31,851 nucleotides of DNA from Saccoglossus kowalevskii (taxonomy: Eukaryota; Hemichordata; Enteropneusta; Harrimaniidae): NCBI RefSeq assembly GCF_000003605.2, contig NW_003129359.1:574300-606150 (forward strand), given 5' to 3'. The notes beneath the pieces are model-generated. The model worked only from the letters and a program-made list of their open reading frames with translations, searched no databases and was not told where the DNA came from. Made by a program: the position numbers and the translations under genes. Below, in pieces: positions 22,301 through 31,156 of this stretch (its first letter is position 1; every line of letters starts with the position of its first letter).

Positions 22301-25300
22301 TCGGATTTAATGTTGCCTCACAACACTGGGTGACAGGTCAAATAATGCACAAAAAATACTAGGGTCAGAGGTCAAATGAAGCACAATAACACTAAGGTCA
22401 CAGGTCAAATAAAGCACAATAAAACTAAGGTCTTACATTTTTGTCTAATAAAGTACAACAACATTAGAGTCACAGGTCAAAATGAAGTACAACACTAGGG
22501 TCATGGGTCAAATGAAGTACAATAAACTAGGATCACAGGTCAAATGAAGTACAATAACATTATGGTCACAGGTCAAATAAAATACAACAATAGGGTCATG
22601 GGTCGAATGAAGTACAATAACACTAAGGTCACAAGTCTGATGCAGTACAGCAACATTAGGGTCACAGGTCAAATAAAGTACAAAACCATTAAGGTCACAA
22701 GACAAATAAAGTAAAACACCAGGGTCAGGGGTCAAATGAGGGACAATAACATTAGGGTCACAGGTTAAATGAAGTACAATAACACTAGGGTTAAATAAAG
22801 TACATTTACACTTGAGTTAGAAAAAGTATAATAGTAAATTATAATAAGAAACATAATTGAACAACCATTAACCTCATTAGAAGTGCAATAATAAGGATTA
22901 CATACCAGTCTTTTCTTAAGTTCTTGTTGTCTGCTATCTTGTTCATCCATCAGCTGGAGCAGCATATTTGTGAGTTCACTACGTCTCATCTGAAGTATAT
23001 GCTGTTCAGTCTCTGATCTCTCATTCCTCTTCTCCCACTCTATTAGTGACAACTCAGCTAACTGCTGCTGAATCAACGCAATCTACAGGTACACATATTT
23101 CAAATTATGTAACACATACAGTTGTACCTCTTACAATGTTACTGTAAAAATCTGTATTAGAAGCTGCGGCTTCTATTAAAATGGTACAATGCAACAGAAG
23201 GGATGCGGCTTCTATTAAAATGGTACAATGCAACAGAGAGAATGCAGCTTCTATTACAGCATCTACACATATGAGAAATGATGAAGTTTTGGTTCTCAAT
23301 TTTTCAAAAAGAATGGGTGTGACTTCTATTACGGAAGCGGCTTCTAATACATATTTTACGGTACTTTTGATGAGATACACTTCTTTCAATTGACAATTGA
23401 CAAAAGAATGCTGTGAAACGTTGCCACCACATGTGACTGTTGGCAGGATAAACTTACAACTAGTACATGTACTGATAAGTATGAATTGCCTAATTTTGAA
23501 TATGAAATGGTCAAAATCAAACACGACGGCGTATACTCTGGTGCATTTCCATACTTATCTTAGATAAGTATCATGACACCTCTGGTAATGAGATGGTTTT
23601 TAACATTGATAAAAAATGATCCCACTTATGAATACATGCTCAGAAAATAGAAGGACCACTCACCTGAGCATTAACACGCTGGTTTTTGGCATCTTTCTCC
23701 AGTTGCAGGGCTTCAAAGGCTTCCATTTGAAACTTTTCCTGTGAAAGTTAAACATAATAAAAATAATGAATCTTTACAATTGCTGAAAGATATTAAATAA
23801 TTCAATTAGAATAAACTATAAGATGGCAGCAAGCTGAGTGAGTCAGAAAACACTAATAATATTCATTGGTTTACTTACTTAGTTCATTTACTGCCTAAAG
23901 CAGACAATATCCTAATGTACGCAAGACATAACCACCTTTTGTGCATTCAAAAGTACAGTAAACTCTGAGAATAACTTAACTCCTGCACTGACTTGGCTTT
24001 TTCACTTAAATTATCTTGTCACTCGGATTTCAACTTATTATTTGTGAAATTTACCTGTAACGTTGATACAAGGCATTTTTTTGACAGATTCCTCTGCATA
24101 ATTTAGATATGTGTTGGTTTTGAAAACAATTAAAGTTTGCTTTGAGGCAGATGAAAGCTTACTGAATGTTATATTACGCTTTGACTGAGCTGTAACAGTG
24201 TACATACAACGTCATAGCCAACTACTACTAAATATGCTAAAATCAGTCACAAAAGTGATAATTATATTGAATACTACAGTGCATGTGGAAGGTATTGCCT
24301 GGCACCTCCCACAGAATAATACTAGGACATAATAAAAACCATTCGCTGCCTATTATTCTCATTGGACGTTCAGTAACACATGCAACGAATATACAAACAA
24401 GGATTGGTACATGTATGGTTTATCAAATATGTCCCCAAATTTGCATGAATTATTTAAACCATCCATGATTCTTTAACGTTAATAAATCCTTCTTATTTTC
24501 ATCTTGCAAATTACCTATCAGTAAGTTTTTGTCTTTTGTTTGTAAACGTTCTATGCTAAAGTACACTTATCATGTACTGTTGATTTCTTTATCAACTGCG
24601 TATCGATTAATTTTGTTGTTGAAATTTTGGGCTGTTATAATTGAAATAAAGGCTCCACAATGCCCATTATAGCATGACAACAGAGCTTGAACAGGGATGT
24701 TTGCTTAAATCTATTGCTTGATTGCATCTTGCCGATTATTGTGCAAATCCGCTTCTTTGCTCTGTTTTCATACAAAAATGGGCAATGTGTCATGCTTTAT
24801 TCCTTGCATATACATACTTACATCTTTCATTAACTGCTTCATCAGTGAATCTTTATTCATCTCCTTGGCATGCAGCAATAACTCCAACTTGTCAGTATTA
24901 TTACATTCACTGAGAAGATAAAATAAGAAGAGTGATTGTGAGTTTAAACAGCACATGTCAGCAAAATGAGTGATTTTTAGGATTTTCTTTGTCTATTTGT
25001 GTGAATACGAGATGCTACAGCTCTGTAAAACCTGAAATGAATAAATTATTGAATGAAATGAATGCACGTACATGTACATTACAGTGATATACATGCACAA
25101 TAAAGAATTAGAAACATACAGCATGGATAGATTCTTTGTAAACTTGTTAAGATTATATATTGAGAGTAAAGCCTTTAAGAAGTCAAATAAGAATTTAGTT
25201 CACCACTTGAGGGCACTATTTATTATTGACAATTCTCACAACTATAACTTTATGCAAGTCAGAACACGCATTTAGTTCACCACTTGGGGCACCAGATGCT

Positions 25301-28300
25301 CCCTGTTTAGGGGCGTGATCACCTGGGACAAAGGTGAGACTAACATTTGTTCCTTTGTTTACTTCTTAGCGGCTGTGTACCTGTGGGTTTATTCTGTGTG
25401 TATTTGGATGTTCTAATCTTGGCGAACATATGTACATTACAGTTATATACATGCACAATAAAGAATTAGGAACATACAGCATGGTGTTTCTCCAGTGATT
25501 TCTCTAGGCGCAATCCAAATACAGTAGATGTGTCTTGTTTACCTGAGATTTGCAAGAGGTGGCCAACATGTTAGTTTTTTTCATGTGGTTGATTACTGGC
25601 ATGTTGATTTCCCATTTTTAAGCCATGTTTTCAACTTTCTTCGTCATTTTCATATAGCAATCTCGTCATATGTTAACATTGTCGTCTATGGAAATTCAAT
25701 TAGTGGTATGAGCCCATAACTTTAGAGACAAGTAAGAACAAAACCAGTTCACCACTTGGGGGCGCCATTCATTATTACTGATAATTTTGATCACTATTAG
25801 AGTTTTCTGATTAAATGGTTTTAGATTGTTCACAAAAATTATCTTAAAAATTTCGACTCGCCAAACACACGGCAATTCATTACAAAATGAAATGGCAGTG
25901 AAGTCATGTTTGATAATGGGCTAAATGACATATAAAAAGTGTTAAAAAACATTGTTTGCTTTATACAAAAATTGAAGATGTACTATATAATAATGGCTGA
26001 CACCAATTTAAATATCCAAACTTACCCTATTTGTGTTGTTTTAACAATCTCAACCTTCCTAGCTTCATAGGTCTGACGTAATAACTCTAAGTTGTAAGTT
26101 TCTTTCAGCATGACATGCATAGACTCTGTACAGAATCAAATAAACAACCATTAGAGAAGATGTAAATTAATGACCAACAGACAGGGAAAAACATTGCAGC
26201 ACATCCCATCTTTCATACATTATTCAATCCATCACTTCAAAACATCACACATTATCTGTCATTGTCATGTAAGATTCACCATGCAACAAATTGAACATTT
26301 ACGTATTATTTTTTTTCTTCATGCTCTGAGATAGAAAGAAAATACAAAAATGCAAAAATTTAATATGATATTATCAAGATTGTAAATACAAAAAAGTGTT
26401 GTCATACAGTTATAACTACTTCACTGAGCGTGTCCTATTTTGTGGTGTAAACTTTCAAATTTACAAAATGTTTGTTAAATAATTATGTATAATGTAATTT
26501 GCATTCCGATACACTGATGATTCACAAATAAATATGTTAATTGCAACTGGTAGCTGTTGTCATCATAGCTGTGGTATCTATGGTAGCCATGGTAGCCAGT
26601 CGTAGCCATGGTGTTTTAGTGTACCGGTAACACCCACACAAACTGTATGGTCAGCATTTTGTACATGACTTCATTACACAACAAATCAACCAAAACACAA
26701 AATAAATACAGCAACTGCTCCACCTTTTTGATCACATTTACATAAACATAAAAAGTCTCTATTCAGTGCTTTGTGACACATATCATGAGACAAAGGTCTT
26801 AATTTGTATAGTTATCACAACCAAATTTCTCATAGACTTAATAATATAGGTCCCAATATCGCAATAATAGTTCCAAACAAGCTTGGCCAACTTTTTCAAT
26901 AGTTGAAAAAGAACTATAATTCACCCTAAAAAATCAAAAACCTTGACACACTAAATAATTTGCTGATTCACAAGCAAGTAAATATGTAATACCCCTCACC
27001 CAAGTATTTCTACTGGCATTCTGTGATTCCATGGATGTCAAAGCAACAGAGTTTCACAGACATGTCATTCTTATACATACAATGGTTTAAAAAATGTTTT
27101 GTTTTTTTAATTTTCTACAAACCTAAGACATCCTTCTCCCTGAGGTTATTGTGTTCTTCATAAGCAATTTTAAATGTTTCGTCCAGTTCCATTCTACAAT
27201 GTAAAGAGATCAATATAATGTAAACTGTTTTAATATTGCAATAGACAAATTTTCATGGATTTCGTGAGCAGGGATTTTTTTAAACAAGGGAGCAGAGGCG
27301 CAGCAACCTGAGGAGCAGATCCTCTGGCAACCATAACATTCTTAATGACCAGGGATCACATGTGGCCACAGTCTTCAACTGTGACTTGTCTGATAGTAAT
27401 TTTGGCCCCAAGGAGGCCATAAATGCTCCATTTTAACTTATCATTAAATATTTAAATTATCAAAAACTCCACACCCTGGTAGGGAGAACCCTATCTCCCC
27501 AACTTGGTGGCGCCGCTGAATTGCAGTGCTCCCTTTTGCATTTTTTTTTCTAGAAAAAAACCCTGGTGAGTCAGTGAGAATGTTTCTTTTCAACTCCAAA
27601 ATCTTGTCTTCACAAACGTGAACAATTCCTAGCAGCCAATTTACAATAATTAAATATGGTTAAAAAGATATTTGAGTCTGCATTATGTCCAAATATGGTG
27701 AACAAATGAAATCATTTCAGCTATTATACATATAATATATTATGACCCCTTAAAACGATATTCTTGGTTGTTATAACCTTATTTGGGTTTGTTTTACATC
27801 TACAACCAACCAAGCCAAGCATCGAATGTCTGTTCATCTCAATGAACACACATGCAGACAAGCATGTAAAAAAAAAAAAAAAGTAATGTTCGTCATTTAT
27901 ATTATTTACTTTTACATCCCTTAATACCAGTCAGCAAATTTATCATTGCAACATTATACAGATTCAGGGCCAAGTATATACTCTAATGCTGATATACGGA
28001 TGAAGGTTTGTTATAATATAGGCTAAAAGACCCTCCAGGTTACCACCAGCATTGCCTTGCTTTTTAGCTTTCTAGCACCATCTGTTCACCCACAAAATCC
28101 CATGCTTTTCAAGGGGAGCTATCATATGCACATGCACAAAGGCATTTATTGGCACAAGCATGGTATATATTACCGACATGCTAACTTATTTCAGAACTAG
28201 GAGGGCAGCCTACCTCAAAGGAGTCCTGAAAAGGTTTCAATGCTGAATAAATAAAAATCTTAATAATGAAATCAAATGTTCTTTTAGAAAGTTGTATTGT

Positions 28301-30843
28301 GCATCATTAACATAATGGTTGTTGGAGTCATTGTGCTTTTTTATCAGTTTTCTGGACAAAATATTACTGCTGTATAACCCATTTACATTCACCGGTATTT
28401 AATTTCATTATTTTGATGTTTTGAGCATATTCACTGTGGTTTTAAATTAAGTTCACAAACTTGTCAGAGAAACAATAAAATTACACTTCATGCCTATTGC
28501 CTATTGAACAAATAACTGTGAGTGAAATGCCGCAGACTGTGATAGTACAAAACTATTTCCTTGAACTCTTTTCAATGTCAAGTCAACTTTTATCCCCTTC
28601 CACAAAATAAACACACATACATGTAATGTTTCCCTTATTTTGATCAAACCTGTAGAATTAAATGTATGTCCATTTGGTTCAAAATTATAGAAAAAATCGG
28701 TTAAATTAGTCAGGCGAAAAAAAATTATAAAAACTAAAGTTTGGTTCACCATGTGCCAGGTTTAGAAGATATATTATGTCGCAGAGAAAAATAAAATATT
28801 TTACCAATCGAGTTGCATTGTTATTAATTTTCGAATAGAGCTAACACTTTTACTGAACAAACACAAATGAACATTATTGTATTATTTGCATACCATCAGA
28901 GTTTATGATGTAAAAATATCTGTAAGGGTCAAATATTTGCAACAACATCCTTCGACCTAACAGGTCAAGCCTGATATTCTGAAGCCATGGTCAAATTTGA
29001 GGTGTGAGATAATTCAAACTTGACACCAATAATAGAGATTCTCCCAAAAGTGCAAGGTGGGTGCTTAGTCGAGCATGGGTGCCAAGTTGGACAAGTACAG
29101 TACATACCGGTATTATTATAAAATAATGGCAGAAAAATAAATTTGTAGTATAATTATATATAACTAACCTTTCTCTTTCAAGTGCTTCCAGTAGTTCTTC
29201 AGTCTTGCGAGCCCTAAGCAGTAAGAACATGAATCAGATAACGATTACTATATTCAAATATAAAAACTACAAATTGATTTATATACATAGATCACAAAGG
29301 TTAAGCATTGCGTAATGTGATAAATTATTTATAAAAAACCCAAATAGTTGTAATCAGTAACTCAAACACAAACAAAAAATGTTGATTTTTAAAGCCAGCA
29401 AATTTAAAAAAAAAAACACGATTGTACTTACTTCTCATTCATTTGCAACAACTGATTCATCAACAACTGGGAGTTCTTCTCAACTGAGAGAAATAACATA
29501 AGGTAAACAATTAAAACAGAAGAAACCTAATTGCACTGTATTACTGTGGTTTTGAATTTGTTTGGAAAACCTATAGTCAGCAATATTGTCAGCTATTTAA
29601 CTGAAAATACAGGTGTGTTGGTTGCAAGCAATGCTGCCTCCAAACTGATAATCTTCTTCTAAAATCCTTAAAGCAACACTGCTTGCAATACAGCTGTATT
29701 GTCAGACAATTAACTGATAATATTGCAGAAAAGGAAACATATCATATCCACAGTAACTGTGTAAATCAAGCCTCAGTCAACTAACCATAGAGAATTTCAA
29801 CAACATAAAATTTAATGGAGTGAACATGAACTCAGCACCTGAATAGATACATACATGCATTATAGCTACAAGAACAATACACTGGTTGGTTGCTCATTTG
29901 CAACAGATGCCATATAATCCATGTTTGCAACGACACACAAACATCAATTCAATTCGATACTGACAAGCACAATTGTTGTCACATGTTAATTTGTATGAAT
30001 CACCAGTAAACTTTCATGTACAGCTAAATTGCTGCCACTGAGTCACAGAAAACATAGGACAGACACACTATTCTGTTCTTAGCTATGCTACGCTATGACG
30101 ACAGTTCACATCAATATACCTTGGTATAACAATGATACCAGCTGCATCTGTTCTTGGTGGCTTTTCTCAACCTGTGATCTGATGCCTTTATCCATTTTAT
30201 CTTGATCCTATAAACATAAATGATTCTTGTTTAAACAATTCCTGTTGCAATTAAGGGAAAGTCATTCATGCCTAAGATAAAGTAATATGGATGAACTAAT
30301 GAACAAATGAATGGAAGAAGACCGTATTACCGTAAAAGTCGTTGTTTTCAAAGAGGGACTGATAACTGTAAGAATAATATTACATAACTAATGAGTATAA
30401 GACAATTAACTATTAGTGCCATACCTCTGCAATGATGTTAATTATATCTTCTCTTTGTTCAGAAGCTTTCACTATTATCTCAGCTTGTTCTTTCTGGTGT
30501 TCCTCTAACTGTCGCTCCAATTCTACAGCTTGCAAACGCTTTTGTTCCTACAAAGACAAGTGATGAGTACCGGGGTATTACATTATTTGGTAATGACATG
30601 ACCCAGGGTAACCTCTTCCTCCATCATCACCCTCATATATACAGCCTGGCCACCCCTATAAAGAACAATAGTGGACATCACCCACCTTGGCTTTCTCGTA
30701 CTGTGTAAGAGTATCTTGCAATGCATTGTCGTCATCTAGAATTGCTTTCAAGGAGTTAGCACTGAAAGTGGTGGTCATTGTTGTTGGCACTTCCAACAGG
30801 TTGAGTAGAAACTTGGAAGGTGGATAGTATTCAGTTCCAGCAA
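19221..30843 (-). CDS. LRSAM1: LRSAM1 E3 ubiquitin ligase, 3' fourteen exons (5' part outside window)
   Basis: A RING-type E3 ubiquitin ligase. In mammals it ubiquitylates TSG101, acts in endosomal sorting, and directs ubiquitin onto intracellular bacteria. Fourteen exons, all with GT-AG borders and mutually compatible phases, give 516 residues from this window. In order: the LRR-adjacent EYYPPSKFLLNLLE segment (residues 4-17), a long Gln/Glu-rich coiled coil (about 40-325), a WLVQYQRLL linker, a SAM domain (about 359-423), a Pro-rich stretch with PTAP (449-452), and a C3HC4 RING from Cys465 to the C-terminus, which ends ANQS. The layout and length fit the last 500 residues of the 723-residue human protein. 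The N-terminal LRR exons must lie beyond 31851. Domain order is identical to vertebrate LRSAM1, with no frameshift or internal stop, so the gene looks functional. The roles given are known for the family and inferred here. Confidence 0.96.
19573..19803. mobile_element. TTAA-flanked MITE in LRSAM1 intron (231 bp)
   Basis: The left end TTAAAATTTTCACCACCAG and the reverse complement of the right end, TTAACCCTTTCACCACCAA, share the core TTTCACCACCA and a weaker TTTCC-A extension. TTAA occurs at both outer ends (19573-19576 and 19800-19803), which suggests a piggyBac-type non-autonomous element. It sits between the two RING-coding exons. No coding capacity. Confidence 0.62.
20025..20234 (-). CDS. 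LRSAM1: LRSAM1 exon 13: SAM end, PTAP motif, start of RING
   Basis: 210 bp, phase 0-0, between TCTTTTCTAG and ATG|GTAAGA, 70 residues. MGVHEVGLRKALLLAIDEY closes the SAM domain. A Pro/Ser/Thr linker then carries TPSAAEPTAPPIEE. PTAP (20085-20096) is the late-domain tetrapeptide that binds the UEV domain of TSG101. The exon ends with CVVCMDKM, giving the first two RING cysteines. Human LRSAM1 has both PTAP and PSAP. Here the second copy reads PSAA. Confidence 0.96.
21606..21737 (-). CDS. LRSAM1: LRSAM1 exon 12: SAM domain, first part
   Basis: 132 bp, phase 0-0, between TTTTACAG and ATT|GTAAGT. It codes ILSKAKADDYIPQFARHRVS followed by IETLCVMTEEDLKI, helices 1-4 of the sterile alpha motif. 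In LRSAM1 the SAM domain serves protein contacts, including self-association and target recognition. The 1,371-bp intron holds an 11-G run at 21535-21545 and two TTGAGTTATTGTAAC copies at 21089 and 21228, nothing else. Confidence 0.95.
22015..22113 (-). CDS. LRSAM1: LRSAM1 exon 11: linker before SAM
   Basis: 99 bp, phase 0-0, between TATTTGACAG and CAT|GTAAGT. It encodes LEMERKREDDAVDYWLVQYQ then RLLDQKPQSLIDH. The YWL-QYQRLL-QKP block is a signature of LRSAM1 immediately before its SAM domain. The following intron is 277 bp. Confidence 0.96.
22328..22806. repeat. About 15-unit minisatellite built on DR1-like (AGGTCA-N-AGGTCA) cores
   Basis: Units of about 31-36 bp read GGGTCACAGGTCAAAT, then AAAGTACAATAACACTA. 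Cores start at 22328, 22362, 22395, 22428 (degenerate), 22467, 22498, 22530, 22563, 22593, 22626, 22659, 22692, 22722, 22755 and 22788 (truncated). Five fit RGGTCA-N-RGGTCA exactly (22362, 22395, 22498, 22659, 22722), the DR1 site of RXR, HNF4, PPAR and COUP-TF type receptors. Units differ from one another by several bases, so the array is not brand new. A minus-strand open frame of LTCDPN-like repeats across it is a by-product of the tandem structure. Confidence 0.9.
22906..23082 (-). CDS. LRSAM1: LRSAM1 exon 10: end of coiled coil
   Basis: 177 bp, phase 0-0, between ACCTGTAG and CTG|GTATGT, coding 59 residues. IALIQQQLAELSLIEWEKRN aligns with the vertebrate IKLIETELLQLTQLELKR block, and LLQLMDEQDSRQQELKKRL with the LLQQLLKEKQQREEELRE block. 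This was the segment that first identified the gene. The 792-bp intron after it carries the DR1-like array. Confidence 0.96.
23142..23361. mobile_element. TA-flanked MITE, copy 2 (220 bp) with internal duplication
   Basis: The left end CTGTAAAAATCTGTATTAGA and the reverse complement of the right end, CCGTAAAATATGTATTAGAA, are inverted repeats, with TA on each side (23140-23141 and 23362-23363). It is the same family as 16687-16854 but longer. A block beginning GCGGCTTCTATTAAAATGG and running through AATGCAACAG is present twice in tandem. It lies only 60 bp downstream of exon 10's acceptor. Confidence 0.82.
23664..23738 (-). CDS. LRSAM1: LRSAM1 exon 9: coiled coil
   Basis: 75 bp, phase 0-0, between CTTTCACAG and CAG|GTGAGT. 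EKFQMEAFEALQLEKDAKNQ followed by RVNAQ is strongly LRSAM1-like; AFEALQ is a nearly invariant block. The next intron (581 bp) hosts a TA-flanked MITE. Confidence 0.95.
24822..24909 (-). CDS. LRSAM1: LRSAM1 exon 8: coiled coil
   Basis: 88 bp between ATCTTCTCAG and GAT|GTAAGT, completing a Gly codon from exon 7 and adding 29 residues (ECNNTDKLELLLHAKEMNKD and so on). AKEMNKDSLMKQLMKD corresponds to the QQMDQNKAISQIL helix of the vertebrate protein. The 1,083-bp intron that follows shows no feature. Confidence 0.92.
25072..25484. repeat. 55-bp direct repeat, two dispersed copies (25072-25126 and 25430-25484)
   Basis: Both copies run from ATGTACATTACAG to CATACAGCATGG with two mismatches. They are 303 bp apart in the same orientation inside an LRSAM1 intron. 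Outside the 55 bp the flanks diverge at once, which argues for insertion or template-switch duplication over an old large duplication. Confidence 0.85.
25197..25767. repeat. Three copies of a GTTCACCACTTGRGG motif (25197, 25274, 25746)
   Basis: AGTTCACCACTTGAGGGCAC, AGTTCACCACTTGGGGCACC and AGTTCACCACTTGGGGGCGC occur in the same orientation within 570 bp. Copies one and three share a further 40 bp downstream (ATTATT, GATAATT or GACAATT, CACTAT). The third copy resembles the CTCF core CCACYAGGGGGCGC apart from a TT where CA is usual. They may be fragments of one short interspersed repeat. Confidence 0.65.
26026..26125 (-). CDS. LRSAM1: LRSAM1 exon 7: coiled coil
   Basis: 100 bp between TCTGTACAG and GG|GTAAGT. 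SMHVMLKETYNLELLRQTYE and the following ARKVEIVKTTQI continue the central helix conserved in LRSAM1. The 1,116-bp intron contains a 55-bp direct repeat and three CACTTGGGGGC-type motifs described separately. Confidence 0.92.
27123..27193 (-). CDS. LRSAM1: LRSAM1 exon 6: coiled coil
   Basis: 71 bp between TTGTAG and TTAG|GTTTGT. It encodes MELDETFKIAYEEHNNLREK then DVL, with shared codons at both ends. The REKDVL end matches the RRRDV-like point of the vertebrate protein. The 997-bp intron that follows has nothing I can name; a GTAGCCATGG motif is repeated at 26582 and 26602. Confidence 0.9.
27269..27565. mobile_element. hAT-like MITE with CAGGG ends and GTGAG flanks (297 bp)
   Basis: The left end CAGGGATTTTTTTAAACAAG, followed by GGAGCA, mirrors the right end, whose reverse complement starts CAGGGTTTTTTTCTAG and also reaches AAGGGAGCA. 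GTGAG stands immediately outside both ends (27264-27268 and 27566-27570). CAGGG termini are typical of hAT elements. A 5-bp duplication is unusual, since most hATs make 8 bp. There is no transposase, so it is non-autonomous. Confidence 0.7.
29169..29213 (-). CDS. LRSAM1: LRSAM1 exon 5: coiled coil microexon
   Basis: 45 bp between TGCTTAG and AG|GTTAGT, encoding ARKTEELLEALERE plus shared Lys and Arg codons. The peptide aligns with the conserved SLENER-like helix of vertebrate LRSAM1. A 1,975-bp intron follows, holding the hAT-like element at 27269-27565 and otherwise no feature that I recognise. Confidence 0.9.
29432..29483 (-). CDS. LRSAM1: LRSAM1 exon 4: coiled coil microexon
   Basis: 52 bp between CTCTCAG and a strong AA|GTAAGT donor. 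It gives EKNSQLLMNQLLQMNE with a shared codon at each end. Only this frame is open, and it continues both neighbours. A 218-bp intron follows. Confidence 0.9.
29578..29728. mobile_element. Inverted-repeat element in LRSAM1 intron (about 151 bp)
   Basis: The left arm from 29578 (CAGCAATATTGTCAG, then AATACAGGTGT and TTGCAAGCAATGCTG) matches the reverse complement of the right arm, which ends at 29728 (CTGCAATATTATCAG, AATACAGCTGT, TTGCAAGCAGTGTTG). The arms are 55-60 bp with scattered mismatches and a short gap. This fits a foldback MITE, but no target duplication was identified. Confidence 0.6.
30120..30207 (-). CDS. LRSAM1: LRSAM1 exon 3: coiled coil
   Basis: 29 codons plus one base, opening DQDKMDKGIRSQVEK. 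Two donors are possible. CTG|GTATCA inside the exon would leave phase 0, whereas AAG|GTATAT leaves one base that joins the TT of the next exon into Val and keeps the frame. The second is therefore chosen. The 636-bp intron after it contains the inverted-repeat element at 29578-29728. Confidence 0.85.
30425..30547 (-). CDS. LRSAM1: LRSAM1 exon 2: coiled coil
   Basis: A phase 0-0 exon of 41 residues between TTTGTAG and GAG|GTATGG. EQKRLQAVELERQLEEHQKE is a typical charged coiled-coil segment and lines up with the mammalian LRSAM1 coiled coil right after the LRR C-cap. The following 217-bp intron shows nothing notable. Confidence 0.93.
30686..30843 (-). CDS. LRSAM1: LRSAM1 exon 1 of window: LRR C-cap to start of coiled coil
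   Basis: The acceptor TTGACAG and donor AAG|GTGGGT bound 158 bp. The exon starts with two bases finishing a codon from the missing upstream exon, then 52 residues. EYYPPSKFLLNLLE is the conserved helix that follows the last leucine-rich repeat in LRSAM1. A Thr-rich linker and the first heptads, LQDTLTQYEKAK, follow. The next intron is 138 bp. Confidence 0.93.
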
Positions 30844-31156
30844 CTGTCAACAAAATAAACAAATGCTTTTAGATTAAAGCGCTACAATTGACACACTGAG
30901 CAATTACATAAACTGAAAAAAATACAATATTTATAGGCAATTAAACAGTAGCTGTGCAATGACTTTAGAGGGCAGCCACAGTGATTTATATCAGCTTGGG
31001 CACTCATAATATCATATGCTTCTTCATAATCAATGTCATTTACTGCAATGTGATAACTATGTATAAAAGAAACTCATGTAGAAGTATCTGGAGTAACAGT
31101 ATCACATGTAATGGCATTTTAGTTTTAGTTTCAGGAACTATTTCAGTGAACACTGA
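30844..31156. other. LRSAM1 intron 5' of the first visible exon; nothing recognised
   Basis: This interval should contain either more intron or an LRR exon. On the minus strand I find no L-x2-L-x-L-x2-N pattern bounded by splice sites, so I treat it as intron leading into the minisatellite. Confidence 0.5.

Noticed and set aside
22508-22735. Minus-strand open frame with repeated LTCDPN-like peptides, suggesting a repeat protein
   Set aside because: It is a translation of the DR1-like minisatellite. Unit lengths vary and are not multiples of three, and it lies inside an LRSAM1 intron without splice support.
30124-30139. Alternative donor CTG|GTATCA in LRSAM1 exon 3
   Set aside because: It leaves phase 0, which does not fit the TT start of the next exon; the AAG|GTATAT donor restores the frame.
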